In this document: positions 7,049 through 16,484 of the stretch, in pieces
Layout: each line of letters opens with the position of its first letter
Position numbering within the stretch: position 1 is the stretch's first letter
Virus record (IMG/VR): IMGVR_UViG_3300033150_002278
Coordinates: 1 to 41,699 of that record
Direction: 5' to 3' (one strand)
DNA length: 41,699 bases
Source: a virus
Notes under the pieces: generated by a model
The model's input: the letters and a program-made list of their open reading frames with translations, nothing else
What the model was told of the DNA's origin: nothing
Database searches by the model: none
Translations under genes and position numbers: made by a program

Positions 7049-10000
7049 TTTCCTGCTCGTAAATCTTCTCTACAGCAATCGCCCGCCTGCGCAAGGCCGT
7101 CCTGTCAATTGGGGTGACACGGAAGCCCATTTGTGATGCGAGAACCTCCATTGGGGTCTGCGCATCTGGACGGCCTGCCAGCATGTCTTCTGCTAACTTC
7201 CAATCCACTCCACCCGGCGCAGGAGCCGGAGCCCACCACTTCCACAGGAATGATAGTGCCTTCGCAGCTTTAGTCGTCGGTTTCTCCCACTCGTACCAAA
7301 TAGGAGCGCCCACCTCACTGTGGCGCGTCAACAGAGCTGCGGCCCCGCCTACGATGGGTGACTGTACGAAAAGGCCCCAGGGATTCGTAACACCGCGCTG
7401 GTATAATTCGGCAATATCGCCGATTCCCGGGATCATCCACGTCAGGTTAAGGAGACGGATACGTCCTTTCTCATCCCTGAACGGAACCAGCAGCCACAGG
7501 CCCGACTGCATGTGTTTGGGGAGATCCTGCTTGATTGCTTGCCACTCGGTCTCGGATAGCCCGTTTGTTTCAAGAGCGTATGCCATTATGGCTTCACCGA
7601 AGGCCACCCACTTTGCAACCCTGAGCGGATGTTTGACGCATGTTTCGATGAAGAGAGGAATGGACTTAGTCCACCACGTAAAGAATGGGACGCCCAACAC
7701 GTGGCTGCGGACCGCGGCGACCAAGGGTGTAACTTCACCGTAGTTGAACGTCCATTTCATTGCATCCACTACCGCGTCGTGTTTGGTCATTCCGCGTTCA
7801 AGGTTGTGGATGTACTTTGAAAGTTTTGCCCACGTTTCCATTGCGCTGTAAATGCCACGCGCCGGATGAGTGAAGGTATCGTACAGGCGTCCCAACTTAT
7901 CGAAAATGTTCTCGCCGTGCTGCGCCGTTCGCACAAATTCGGCAAGCTCGGCGTCACTGAACCGACCGGAGCGACCGCCCAACTCAATGAATTCACGGTA
8001 CAGCGGCGACTTACTATACATTTCGCGGAGTGCTTTGTTGTAGACGTCCAGGCGGTAGAAGGGCAGCCCGCCGAAATCGTTCAGTATGATGTTTGAGTAC
8101 AGATTCCGCGCCCAAGCAGAGGGTCGCAGAAGAACTTTGTTAACCTTCCACCGCGAGATGAACATTCGTGTGTACGTCCGTCTTGCGTAGCGGGGCAGTT
8201 GCTTGATTGCATCTAACTCAAGCTCGACATCCCTGTGCACATACAGGCCCCGGAATTGCGGATGTTTGGAGAAAACGAACCCTTCGCGCGGTTTCAATGA
8301 AACGAGCAGTCCCTCCCTCAACATTTCCGACGAAATGTAGTCGAGCATCCCTTTGGTGGACGCACGGCGGACGGCCGACGGAAACGTCGCCGGCAGATTG
8401 TAGAGGTGCAACAGGTACTTTTTGACCGGTTCGGGAGTGAGGGGATTACGAATTTCCTCAGAGATTAACTTAAGGGCCTTCTTCGTGTCAGAGCCGGCTG
8501 CCTCACGCAGTTTGTCAACAACGCGGTCAACGATTGCCTTCGCCGTTTCAAACGCCCGCTCCGCACTCTCCTCTTCCGGAAACATTGCGGCCAAGTTCTC
8601 GAGCGGACCTGTGATGAACTTGTGCAATTCGTTTGTGAGTGCAGAACGGTACACGAACTCGGGATCGCGCCCTGCACCTGCCGACGCAAATAGTTGTATG
8701 TCATTCAGAGCGGCCTCAACGCGTGGAGTCACATCGCCCCTGATACCACTTTGCAACGATTTGATAAGTTGGTGACGCTCAGTCGGATTCAACTCTTTGA
8801 GCTTGCGCGACAGTTCAGCGGCTATCTCACCGGTAGTGTACCGCAGTGATTGACCGATGTCAAATATACGGCCTACTGGTGGAGTGTGTCGCCGTATCCG
8901 TTCGACACCGCGCTGAAACAGCTCACGCGTGGTCTTATCGGTCAGTGGCAGCCGGACGTCGACGATGAGTGTGGCCTTGTCCCACAGCTTGTTCGCGATG
9001 GGCGCCCAGTACTTGTCCGAGAGATGGCGAAGCGGGCGGGACACTGCAACGTCGGTCGCGCGCATCAGACCTTTCGCAGTTTTACCCACTGCTCTACCTG
9101 TGAGGGACAGGGCCGGCGGAAACAGTCCCCACGCCAGCGCTTCATGTGCAATTCTCTCGCGTGGTGTAAGCCTGGCTTCGTCGCCCTCAAATTCAACCAA
9201 GCCCAACGAATGCAGCAGCTCGCGCTCGGTCTGGAACAGAGCGCCCGAAACAAATGCTTCGGCCGTCAGCATTGGCAGTGAACGGGCAAGGATATTCAAA
9301 GCATGCAGACCGAAACGGCTCAACAGCATCCGTGTGCCAGCGTGGACAATGCCGCCCGTACCAAATGCGAGAGCCCACTCGGGCAGTGAAAGTCCGAGAA
9401 TGCGCGGGCCCAGACCTTTCTCCTCTGCCGAACGAACCAACTCCGTCTCGAGTTCGCCCAGCTCAAAGGGAGTGTCCGGTCGCACGCCGTAGCGTTCTGA
9501 GATGTATTCCTCAAGCCGGCGCTGCACTTCCTCCTGCTTCTCGGTTCCCCATGCGGCTTCAGCAGTACCGGCCGTTGCACCGAGGGCAGCACCGGTAACA
9601 AGGCCCGCGCCAGTCAGGAGTTCCACTGGAATACCTCGCTCAGCGGCCTCCTCCTGCAGTTTCTTGAGACTCTCTTCGAACGGGGGCCAACCCCTGGCCT
9701 TTCTTTCGGCTTGTAAGAACTCCAATTCTCGGAGAGCCCGATCGTACTTCTTGGACCAGGCAAGAAACTCAGGGTTGTCAGCAAGCTGTTTCGGGTCTGC
9801 GGTGTTTACACCTTTGGCCTCCAGTCTTTCGATTAACTCCTCACCCTCGTCTTCCAGCTTTTTGATGACGTTCTTCCAGTACTCTTCCGAGACGAACGCA
9901 CTGGCATCAACCTCAACCTTCTTAATACGAGCCCCGCTTGTGGTCAAGTAGTGGTCAGGGTGATGCTCAACAACGTCCACGGGATCCCAGTGCTCGATGT

Positions 10001-11324
10001 GGAGGCGAATCGGATAGTCCCAACCCTCAGTTCTGCTGATACTGCTACCTCTCTTCAGCCCTGACTTCAGAATTTGGCGGGCCTCCTCTGGGTCAAGTAC
10101 CCCATGTATGAACTTCCTCATTCCTGAGATTCTTAACGGAGTTTTTGCCTCCGCTTTGTCAGGGGCCAGCGTACTGAGGGCAGCACCGGTAGCGAGGCCT
10201 GCACCACCGATTATCTTCCAATACGGTCCGTATTTGGCAAGGACGTTGCCCGGCTTGAGTTGAATCAATTCGCCAAGGCGGGCCAGAAAATCGTAGTCAG
10301 TGAGGTCACGTCCGGTCATCGCCGTAGCAATCTTCGCGCCCGGCCGCGTTACTCCCACGATTGTCCGAGTGCCGTACCTGTGATACGGTGGTAGGAATGA
10401 GAGGTCGTCGATTTCCGGGCAGGTCGCCCAGTACAGTCCGGGCACATCGCGTGTAGCGGCCTCGTCTGCATACCCAAGCTCTCTCCACATACCCTCGGGC
10501 AAGCCGTGCTTCTGAAAGTGGCGCACCTGCTCGGGAGTAAACCCGCGTTCAATCAACATGTCTTCGACGAAACCTGTGAAGGGACCTCTGCGCGGAGGAA
10601 TGAACCCAGTCTGCATCAACGTTTTGGGGTCCGTCGTAACGCGCATAACCCTACCGAACGCTCCCTCGCTCGGATGCCAGGAGTCAATGCGTTGGTAGGC
10701 CCAACCTACGTTGTTGAGTATTTCCTCAAGCGCGCTCTTGTCAATGTCGTGGAGTTTTCCTGAGAATGCACGCCTAAGCACGCGGGCGACCGGCCGTTCG
10801 GGGAGTGGGCCGGCTTCGGCCGGCGTGGGTCCGATGAATTCACCAACCTTTTCGCCCAGCCATTCAATGAACGATGGCGTGTGTTCACCCCATCCACTCT
10901 TCCCGGACTGCTCCGCGCCCTGCGTCTCCCCCAGCAATGAGCGCGCGAGACGAATGCGTTTTTCGTAGTTGGGTTTGCCTGGTCGCTCGTAATGCCGGGC
11001 GAATAGGACTGTGGCTTCCTCCGGCGTGCCCGCCCGTTGGAGTAGTTCGAACGCACGGCGTTCATCGGTCTGCAATTCATGGAGGACGAAATCCAGTTGG
11101 GTGTCCAACGCCTTCCAGTCCCGTTTTGTGTTGCGGGCAAACTGCCGGAGTTTGGCAAGCCGTGGACCACGCCACTGAGCTACGCCGAATGCGGTGCCCT
11201 TATCGCCGACAGCCATTGGGTCGAGCTGCGATTCAGCGAGGAGGTTTGCAACGATACCGGTGGCAACGTGCGAGGGCAAACCGCGTTGTTCAAAATATCT
11301 GATGACCTCAGCCGGAGTAGACAT
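6936..11324 (-). CDS. Giant internal virion protein with N-terminal lysozyme domain
   Basis: The 1,462-residue protein is the last gene of the leftward virion unit, the place of T7 gene 16. Residues 1-135 fit the phage tail lysozyme fold: GIVANLLAESQLDP, with its Glu (about 31) as likely catalytic acid, then AFGVAQW and LDTQLDFVLHEL. The middle has two Gly/Ala-rich hydrophobic segments with a shared AGLxTGAAL motif, each before an AEA end, and a basic C-terminal half (FISRWKVNKVLLRPSAWARN and later helices). It is probably ejected with the DNA, cuts peptidoglycan locally and forms part of the transfer channel. ATG 11324 follows GAGGAG at 5 bases and shares one base with the previous stop. The 3' end overlaps the rightward HTH gene by 113 bases. 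Confidence 0.88.
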   Translation of the reverse strand: MSTPAEVIRYFEQRGLPSHVATGIVANLLAESQLDPMAVGDKGTAFGVAQWRGPRLAKLRQFARNTKRDWKALDTQLDFVLHELQTDERRAFELLQRAGTPEEATVLFARHYERPGKPNYEKRIRLARSLLGETQGAEQSGKSGWGEHTPSFIEWLGEKVGEFIGPTPAEAGPLPERPVARVLRRAFSGKLHDIDKSALEEILNNVGWAYQRIDSWHPSEGAFGRVMRVTTDPKTLMQTGFIPPRRGPFTGFVEDMLIERGFTPEQVRHFQKHGLPEGMWRELGYADEAATRDVPGLYWATCPEIDDLSFLPPYHRYGTRTIVGVTRPGAKIATAMTGRDLTDYDFLARLGELIQLKPGNVLAKYGPYWKIIGGAGLATGAALSTLAPDKAEAKTPLRISGMRKFIHGVLDPEEARQILKSGLKRGSSISRTEGWDYPIRLHIEHWDPVDVVEHHPDHYLTTSGARIKKVEVDASAFVSEEYWKNVIKKLEDEGEELIERLEAKGVNTADPKQLADNPEFLAWSKKYDRALRELEFLQAERKARGWPPFEESLKKLQEEAAERGIPVELLTGAGLVTGAALGATAGTAEAAWGTEKQEEVQRRLEEYISERYGVRPDTPFELGELETELVRSAEEKGLGPRILGLSLPEWALAFGTGGIVHAGTRMLLSRFGLHALNILARSLPMLTAEAFVSGALFQTERELLHSLGLVEFEGDEARLTPRERIAHEALAWGLFPPALSLTGRAVGKTAKGLMRATDVAVSRPLRHLSDKYWAPIANKLWDKATLIVDVRLPLTDKTTRELFQRGVERIRRHTPPVGRIFDIGQSLRYTTGEIAAELSRKLKELNPTERHQLIKSLQSGIRGDVTPRVEAALNDIQLFASAGAGRDPEFVYRSALTNELHKFITGPLENLAAMFPEEESAERAFETAKAIVDRVVDKLREAAGSDTKKALKLISEEIRNPLTPEPVKKYLLHLYNLPATFPSAVRRASTKGMLDYISSEMLREGLLVSLKPREGFVFSKHPQFRGLYVHRDVELELDAIKQLPRYARRTYTRMFISRWKVNKVLLRPSAWARNLYSNIILNDFGGLPFYRLDVYNKALREMYSKSPLYREFIELGGRSGRFSDAELAEFVRTAQHGENIFDKLGRLYDTFTHPARGIYSAMETWAKLSKYIHNLERGMTKHDAVVDAMKWTFNYGEVTPLVAAVRSHVLGVPFFTWWTKSIPLFIETCVKHPLRVAKWVAFGEAIMAYALETNGLSETEWQAIKQDLPKHMQSGLWLLVPFRDEKGRIRLLNLTWMIPGIGDIAELYQRGVTNPWGLFVQSPIVGGAAALLTRHSEVGAPIWYEWEKPTTKAAKALSFLWKWWAPAPAPGGVDWKLAEDMLAGRPDAQTPMEVLASQMGFRVTPIDRTALRRRAIAVEKIYEQEISSQFRRDLRRATSPEERRKVIERYREDIRRLYHPNP

Positions 11325-12154
11325 CACTGCTCCTCAACTATGCGTAACATACGCTCAAGAACTTCGGCGACCTGCGGGTTCCTACGTTTGAACTCCGTGG
11401 GGTTAGCGTACCACTTGCGAAAGCAGAAGACGTAGTAGTCCTTTGGGAACGGATACATCTTCCGGATATTGCCGTGTGCAAAGTTGAGTAGATTGCGCCA
11501 CACCTTCGTCAATTCGCGTGTACTGCCGAAGCCCTCGGCGGCGGACTTCCAAATACTCTCGGCAACCGCAGCCTGTTTGATAACTTCCTCAGTTTTCGGG
11601 CGCACAGTCTCGCCATGCTCCTGACGGAGGTATTTGACGAGTGGCACGCGAATGTCCTCGGGAAGGATTCCGCGTCTTTCGGCCGCTCTGGCGGCACGCT
11701 CGGCCTCCTCACTTCGCCTGACCGTCCGTACTGTCCGCTGAAGGCCGGCCGGCAACCTAAACGGGCGTAGCTTAATTCGTTCGTATGCAATGCCTCGCGC
11801 TGCCTCCTCGCCCATCGGTTGTTTGCCAAGCATTGGCTCAACACCGACGCGCCGTATTTCCGTACTTGGAACGGAATACTCGGCAACGTACTTCTCGGGT
11901 TCGGATACGTAGCGGGACAGAGCTTCATCGTAGTCCAATAACAACGGGCGCAAATAGTATTCAGCCGGGGATGACGGATCAAGGTAGTGTTTTTCGAACA
12001 AACGCGTTAACGTTCTTTCGACTGGCGGCTCATATCGTTCGAGAATTTCCGTCGCTGCCTTATCCGTAAGACTACCTTCGCGCTGCAAAATCCGTTTTAC
12101 GATTTGTGCCCACTGCTTCCGCGTTAGTCGAAGTAAGGGACGAATTGGCGGCAT
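11324..12154 (-). CDS. Putative internal virion protein (276 aa)
   Basis: A 276-residue, helical and strongly charged protein (many Arg and Glu, for example RRSEEAERAARAAERRG in the middle). No family was recognised. It lies between two internal-virion-type genes in the leftward unit and is coupled to the giant virion gene through a one-base stop/start overlap, so a role inside the capsid or in DNA ejection is likely by context. The start follows GAGGAG, which lies within the end of the preceding gene. Confidence 0.75.
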   Translation of the reverse strand: MPPIRPLLRLTRKQWAQIVKRILQREGSLTDKAATEILERYEPPVERTLTRLFEKHYLDPSSPAEYYLRPLLLDYDEALSRYVSEPEKYVAEYSVPSTEIRRVGVEPMLGKQPMGEEAARGIAYERIKLRPFRLPAGLQRTVRTVRRSEEAERAARAAERRGILPEDIRVPLVKYLRQEHGETVRPKTEEVIKQAAVAESIWKSAAEGFGSTRELTKVWRNLLNFAHGNIRKMYPFPKDYYVFCFRKWYANPTEFKRRNPQVAEVLERMLRIVEEQ

Positions 12155-12156
12155 AG

Positions 12157-13425
12157 CTATCTCCTCGGCCGAATATAACCTTTCCTAATTCCGAGCTGGA
12201 CGAATTCGTCCAAGTCTTCCTCGGGCATGTTTATTTTAACTGCCTCGGACAGCGCATCTATGTAATGGCGTCGCATCTTCCGGTCGGGCACCGTACGCTC
12301 GACGAGCCCCATTACATTGCGTACTATCTGCTCGGTTATGTACTGCGGACGGTCGGGACCTAACCCTACAGCGAGGTTTGCCAACAGGTCGGCAGCGCGC
12401 TTGAACACGGGTTGCCACTCAGGTACGTAACGCTCACTGCCGAGGTATCCGACTACCTTGTATTGGTTTTCGGGCATGCCCGAGAGAACGGAAGCAACTG
12501 AGAGGACTTCGTTCGTTGCGGCGGTGACATTCGGATCCTGCGGGTTCAGGTTGAGTGCGCGCAGAGCGTGGATGCTGCCCGCAACGGTTGAACCAAACTG
12601 GAGCATTGCTTGCGCACGCTCAACTGGAGTCTGACGTGGGTCGAACTTGAGCAGGTCGCGTGCTTTCTTGATGTTATCGTAAATTGACTTCACTGCTTGT
12701 TGCGTGAGTTTGTCCTGTGGTGTTTCCGGTATTTCGGGCGGCGTCTTTCCGAGGTACTCTGTCTGGGCTTGGAAGTAACCTGCATGCGCTTTCTCTTTCG
12801 CAGCCTGCGCTTTAGCTTTCTCGACCTCGGCCTGCTGGCGGTGTAGGTAGACCTCACCGAGGCGTTGCCCAGCCCTGGGCGGTATAACGTCAAGAATGTC
12901 GGGCGAACGGACCGTACCACCCGGCAAAGCTTGCAACATTCTCTGACGCGCCTGCTCGCCGTACGCTCCGGTAACCGCGCCGTGGATGGTCGGCTGCGTC
13001 CCGAACATACGCGCACCGGCTACCATTCCGGGGTCCAAACGCCACTCGACCGGTTTTGGGAATGTGAGATATCCGTCCTCGGTCTGCATAACCGGGTAGC
13101 CGACGTCTCGGAACTTCCGCATCATTGCCTGACTGACGGGGTCGCGCAGAAACGTGTTTGCCTGCTCCGGATCCGAGCTCAGATAAGTTTTGTGCCACTC
13201 CTTCGCGAGCTCGCGCATCTTTTCGGGCGGCTGGTCGATGATTCCGAATCGCTCAAGTGCGTTGAGGATACCGCCGACGTCAACCTCTGCGCGAAACTGC
13301 GTCCGTTGCTCTGTCCCAAGCATGGGGCGGCCGCCGTACACAACCGGCCTACTCACAGTGAGTGGTATGTCCTGCCTGGCAGCCGCTATTGACTGTGCAA
13401 GCAGTGTTTTGTAGTCGGTCCTCAT
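12157..13425 (-). CDS. Putative internal virion protein (422 aa)
   Basis: The 422-residue protein is mostly helical, with a Lys/Ala-rich segment in the middle (VEKAKAQAAKEKAHAGYFQA) likely to form a coiled coil. It holds the place of T7 gene 15 in the virion order. No enzymatic motif is visible. ATG 13425 follows GGAGA at 5 bases; a GTG at 13437 in frame overlaps the upstream stop and is less likely. It probably forms part of the ejectosome. The name rests on position and composition. Confidence 0.7.
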   Translation of the reverse strand: MRTDYKTLLAQSIAAARQDIPLTVSRPVVYGGRPMLGTEQRTQFRAEVDVGGILNALERFGIIDQPPEKMRELAKEWHKTYLSSDPEQANTFLRDPVSQAMMRKFRDVGYPVMQTEDGYLTFPKPVEWRLDPGMVAGARMFGTQPTIHGAVTGAYGEQARQRMLQALPGGTVRSPDILDVIPPRAGQRLGEVYLHRQQAEVEKAKAQAAKEKAHAGYFQAQTEYLGKTPPEIPETPQDKLTQQAVKSIYDNIKKARDLLKFDPRQTPVERAQAMLQFGSTVAGSIHALRALNLNPQDPNVTAATNEVLSVASVLSGMPENQYKVVGYLGSERYVPEWQPVFKRAADLLANLAVGLGPDRPQYITEQIVRNVMGLVERTVPDRKMRRHYIDALSEAVKINMPEEDLDEFVQLGIRKGYIRPRR

Positions 13426-13436
13426 TGTTTTCTCCA

Positions 13437-14222
13437 CTAAATCTTGATGCCAATACTGAATTCGCCCGAAGTGCTTCTGCCTTCGGTTGCGACAACGTAC
13501 GGGTTAAGTCCAAGTACGGCGAATGCGAGACGCATGAACGGGTTGTACTGCCATGGTATCACACCGCCAACCTGCTCGCCCATCAGCCAGCGCTGCAGCT
13601 GAGAGAACGTCCGTTCCTGCTCTATCGTCCGCTCGAGCTCGCCGGCCCCGGCAAGCTGGCCGTACCCGAGCTGCTCAGCACCGAGCCCCGCCCCGGCCGC
13701 ACGTTGTGCAAGGTCGGTGAGCGCTTTCCTGCGTGCCAACTCGTCGGAGTACGCCAACTCGGCCCGGCGCTGTGATAGAGTTAACGCCAACCGTTCGGCG
13801 GCATCCGCTTCGGCTTCCGCTCTGGCGGAACCGTAGAACCCCGGCCCAACAAACGATTCGCGCACCTGCGGAAGTGTCACATTTCTGAATTCGTACAAGG
13901 CTGGTGCACGAATACCGCGTTGGTAGAATTCCTCGGTCGCCTGAGGATTAACCTCGTACGCTGGCTGCGTCAACGAGCGGGTCAATGCTCGCGAGCGTGC
14001 CATTATATCGGGCAACATTCCCTGAACGTACCACAAGTACTGTTGCTCAGCTTCAGTCGTCGGTACGTACATACGGCCGGGATAAGCGGGCGCCGGTCCA
14101 CTCATTCCTCTCTGAATGAGTGGAACCAAACGACGGAACGTTGACCATTGTCCGGGCGCCCACACGTTCACCCTTGTTGGCCTGTATGACGACTTCGAAC
14201 TGCTTCCACCTATGGAAATCAT
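13437..14222 (-). CDS. Putative internal virion protein (261 aa)
   Basis: The 261-residue protein has an alanine/arginine/glutamate-rich helical centre (GSARAEAEADAAERLALTLS, about residues 127-146) and a hydrophobic C-terminal patch (NPFMRLAFAVLGLNPYVV). It holds the place of T7 gene 14, a membrane-associating ejection protein. The Gly/Ala segment RAAGAGLGAEQLGYGQLAGA could be flexible or membrane-active. ATGA overlaps join it to the gene before it. Function is inferred from position; the sequence itself is not family-diagnostic. Confidence 0.7.
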   Translation of the reverse strand: MISIGGSSSKSSYRPTRVNVWAPGQWSTFRRLVPLIQRGMSGPAPAYPGRMYVPTTEAEQQYLWYVQGMLPDIMARSRALTRSLTQPAYEVNPQATEEFYQRGIRAPALYEFRNVTLPQVRESFVGPGFYGSARAEAEADAAERLALTLSQRRAELAYSDELARRKALTDLAQRAAGAGLGAEQLGYGQLAGAGELERTIEQERTFSQLQRWLMGEQVGGVIPWQYNPFMRLAFAVLGLNPYVVATEGRSTSGEFSIGIKI

Positions 14223-14659
14223 TTCACGACCTCTATCACCGAAGTGTCAGCGAGCCGAATTCTGTCGCCAAGTTTGCGTATGAACACATGTGGTCTGTCT
14301 GTCATCCAAATGACGCGTTCGGCCCTGTAAGTCCTCGCAAGCTTTACTATTTCGTCTAACATCGCGTCCACAATCCAACCGCGCACACTGAATGTCTTGG
14401 GATGCGCGGATATACGCATTACGATTGTCAGGTGCTCGATAGGGCATGACAGCCCCCACGCAACGCATATGATTTCGCCGTCACCATTCAGTGCGACAAT
14501 GTTCCAGTAAGCGAACTTCATACGGTGCGCCAACCGTATGTATTCCGTCGAATCAATTCCGGCAATCTGCATAATAAAGCTGTGCGGTATCTGCTCGAAC
14601 GGAACATTCCACACGAATTCGATGTCTACCGGACTACGCGCTTGCGCCCTACCATCCAT
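14219..14659 (-). CDS. Putative internal virion protein A-like, GNAT-like fold
   Basis: The 146-residue protein has an alternating strand/helix pattern: NIVALNGDGEIICVAWGLS, then LTIVMRISAHPKTFSVRGWI and a helix DAMLDEIVKLARTY before RVIWMTD. This resembles a small acetyltransferase (GNAT) fold without a clear acetyl-CoA signature. T7-like phages carry a similar small protein (gene 13) at exactly this place, between the nozzle and the other internal proteins, where it seems structural or chaperone-like. ATG 14659 is preferred over GTG 14671. It overlaps the end of the nozzle-like gene by 34 bases. Confidence 0.6.
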   Translation of the reverse strand: MDGRAQARSPVDIEFVWNVPFEQIPHSFIMQIAGIDSTEYIRLAHRMKFAYWNIVALNGDGEIICVAWGLSCPIEHLTIVMRISAHPKTFSVRGWIVDAMLDEIVKLARTYRAERVIWMTDRPHVFIRKLGDRIRLADTSVIEVVK

Positions 14660-16125
14660 GGTTCCACCCACTTCACCTCAAAGATTTCGGCCGTGGAGAA
14701 CAGTTTTACACGGAATTTCCGTGTGGTTGTGTTAAGGTAGACCACACCCTCAGTCCACTCATCAGCCTGTTCCAACGTTTTCGGTTCGGGATCCGACCAT
14801 GACTCACCACCGTCAGTTGAGTACTGTACGCTGAGCGGTCCGCCCTTATACTGCACATGGACTTCCACAATGCGTGCACCCAGACCGAGAATCCAATCTT
14901 TCGTTTGAAACTCCGCGTACGAACTGTCCCGGTTGGTTCTGTCGTCTTCATATACATTTCCCTGTGAGTCACCCTTCAGTGTAGTGGGTGCACCAGACCG
15001 CAGCGACGTCGTCAACCATGGCCCGACTTGGTTTGCCCACGTACCCGGTTGGTCAATCCAGGCGACGCCGACGTCCACTGAGGAGAACCCGTATGCGGTA
15101 ACTTCTTCATACCTCTTGGTCCACGCACGTGACTGAAAACTGTATTTGAACACGAGGTCCGGGATTTCGCCTTCAGTAGGGACGCAAATCCAGTATTCGC
15201 CCAACTCTTCCACGAAGACGGCAGGTACTCTAACCAATTTGTCCGCATTGACTATCTTTTGGTCGCTCTCATAGAGCAGTGGGTAGATAGCGTCGCCTAT
15301 CGACTCAAGGTTGTGACCGTCGTAAATGTAAACATTGTCCGAGCCGAAGAACAGCACCGCATCACCCAACTCGACCAAGCTCTTCGGCGAGAAAGTACCG
15401 ATAGCGTCAATGCGTCTGACGGGCGTAAAAACGGTTGAGCCGCCAACGTAAGCCAGTTCCCAAATAGACCGTTCTTTAAACACAAGAAGCCGGTCCTTCA
15501 GCCTTGCAAACCCAGTGATGAAGTCAGGGCTATCGGCGATATCCACAAACCCCGAACCTTCATTTGCCCAATCCTCAGGGTCACCCGCAACTGACCATCG
15601 TACACGGAACGGATTGTCCTCACCACCTTCGATGGTATAACCCAGTATCAGCCGGTTCTTGAAAGTGTAAACATACTTTGCCTTAGTAGTACCTATCCCA
15701 CCAAGGTTAGCGAAGTTGGCACCACCGCCGTCCCACTTCAGGATAGGGTCAACCCCGTTGGTTACTACGTAGAGGTCACTCCCATTTGCGTCGTAGGTAA
15801 TGGTCGAGAACCACGACGCGTCGAGGTTAGCACTTGCGTTGGCGTACTTCTCAACCCAGTTTCCGTTATCCTTTTTGTGTATCTTCGTGTCGGTGAATAC
15901 TAACAGGTGTACATCACCGCTCTTACGTGGGAAGTTATCAATCAGTAGGATTGGCCCGCCGAAATTACTTGCATAGTTAGCCCACCCCAAATCCTTTTTG
16001 ATGAGGCCTCTGTGGAACCACACGTTGGTCAGATTGGCGCTTTCCTGGTCTGCAATGAAGACCGGGTCATAGTCAATTCTCAGACCCTTGTCAATCTTAG
16101 CTACCGTGTGCGGCTGTTTACGCAC
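14626..16125 (-). CDS. Tail nozzle / DNA stabilisation-like protein (beta-propeller type)
   Basis: The 499-residue protein is rich in beta strands, Trp and Gly-Asp turns. The segment FKNRLILGYTIEGGEDNPFR with VRWSVAGDPEDW and later LKDRLLVFKERSIWELAYVG is the hallmark pattern of short-tail nozzle or head-completion proteins (T7 gp12-like; similar annotations include stabilisation protein). It would close the tail tube and hold back the packaged DNA. The start is GTG at 16125 with GAGAGG 8 bases upstream. Its order, after fibres and before gp13-like, agrees with a podovirus. Confidence 0.82.
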   Translation of the reverse strand: MRKQPHTVAKIDKGLRIDYDPVFIADQESANLTNVWFHRGLIKKDLGWANYASNFGGPILLIDNFPRKSGDVHLLVFTDTKIHKKDNGNWVEKYANASANLDASWFSTITYDANGSDLYVVTNGVDPILKWDGGGANFANLGGIGTTKAKYVYTFKNRLILGYTIEGGEDNPFRVRWSVAGDPEDWANEGSGFVDIADSPDFITGFARLKDRLLVFKERSIWELAYVGGSTVFTPVRRIDAIGTFSPKSLVELGDAVLFFGSDNVYIYDGHNLESIGDAIYPLLYESDQKIVNADKLVRVPAVFVEELGEYWICVPTEGEIPDLVFKYSFQSRAWTKRYEEVTAYGFSSVDVGVAWIDQPGTWANQVGPWLTTSLRSGAPTTLKGDSQGNVYEDDRTNRDSSYAEFQTKDWILGLGARIVEVHVQYKGGPLSVQYSTDGGESWSDPEPKTLEQADEWTEGVVYLNTTTRKFRVKLFSTAEIFEVKWVEPWMVGRKRVVR

Positions 16126-16484
16126 CTTTCGTACCTCTCCTTCAGTTTCCGGAGCGCGGTATCAAGACCGGTGACGACAATACCCAGCTCGCTTGCGACC
16201 ACCTTTCTCAGAATCAGAGGCGCTGCCGCCTCAAGGTAGACTTCAAGAGGGTCGTCGCTGGTAAGTACTTCATATTCAAACTCTCCGATAGGCTCCTTAC
16301 GCCTGACCAACTTTCCGTCTTCGACAATCCAGTGAGTAGTGAGGTCTCTGGGCAGGTCCTCGGTTTCCACCTCAACAAAATAGTCGGTCGCCGGACACTC
16401 ACCGAAATCGGAATCCGGCGCACCAGTCGCGATGACAACACCGCCCATCGGAGTGTTCCTAACCATAAGCTTAAATCGTTTCAT
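16101..16484 (-). CDS. Small tail-region protein (127 aa)
   Basis: The protein starts MKRFKLMVRNTPMGGVVIAT at ATG 16484, whose first base is the last base of the previous stop (TAATG), with AGGAAGGTGG upstream. It is strand-rich at the N-terminus and helical and basic at the C-terminus (LRKLKERYERCVNSRTR). No family is recognised. It lies between an appendage protein and the nozzle-like protein and overlaps the latter by 25 bases, so a tail assembly or fibre-attachment role is possible by context. Confidence 0.72.
   Translation of the reverse strand: MKRFKLMVRNTPMGGVVIATGAPDSDFGECPATDYFVEVETEDLPRDLTTHWIVEDGKLVRRKEPIGEFEYEVLTSDDPLEVYLEAAAPLILRKVVASELGIVVTGLDTALRKLKERYERCVNSRTR

Noticed and set aside
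7114-9951. Several long plus-strand ORFs (7114-7743, 8929-9492, 9502-9951)
   Set aside because: All lie antisense to the giant virion gene; low-complexity Ser/Arg/Pro content and no ribosome sites.
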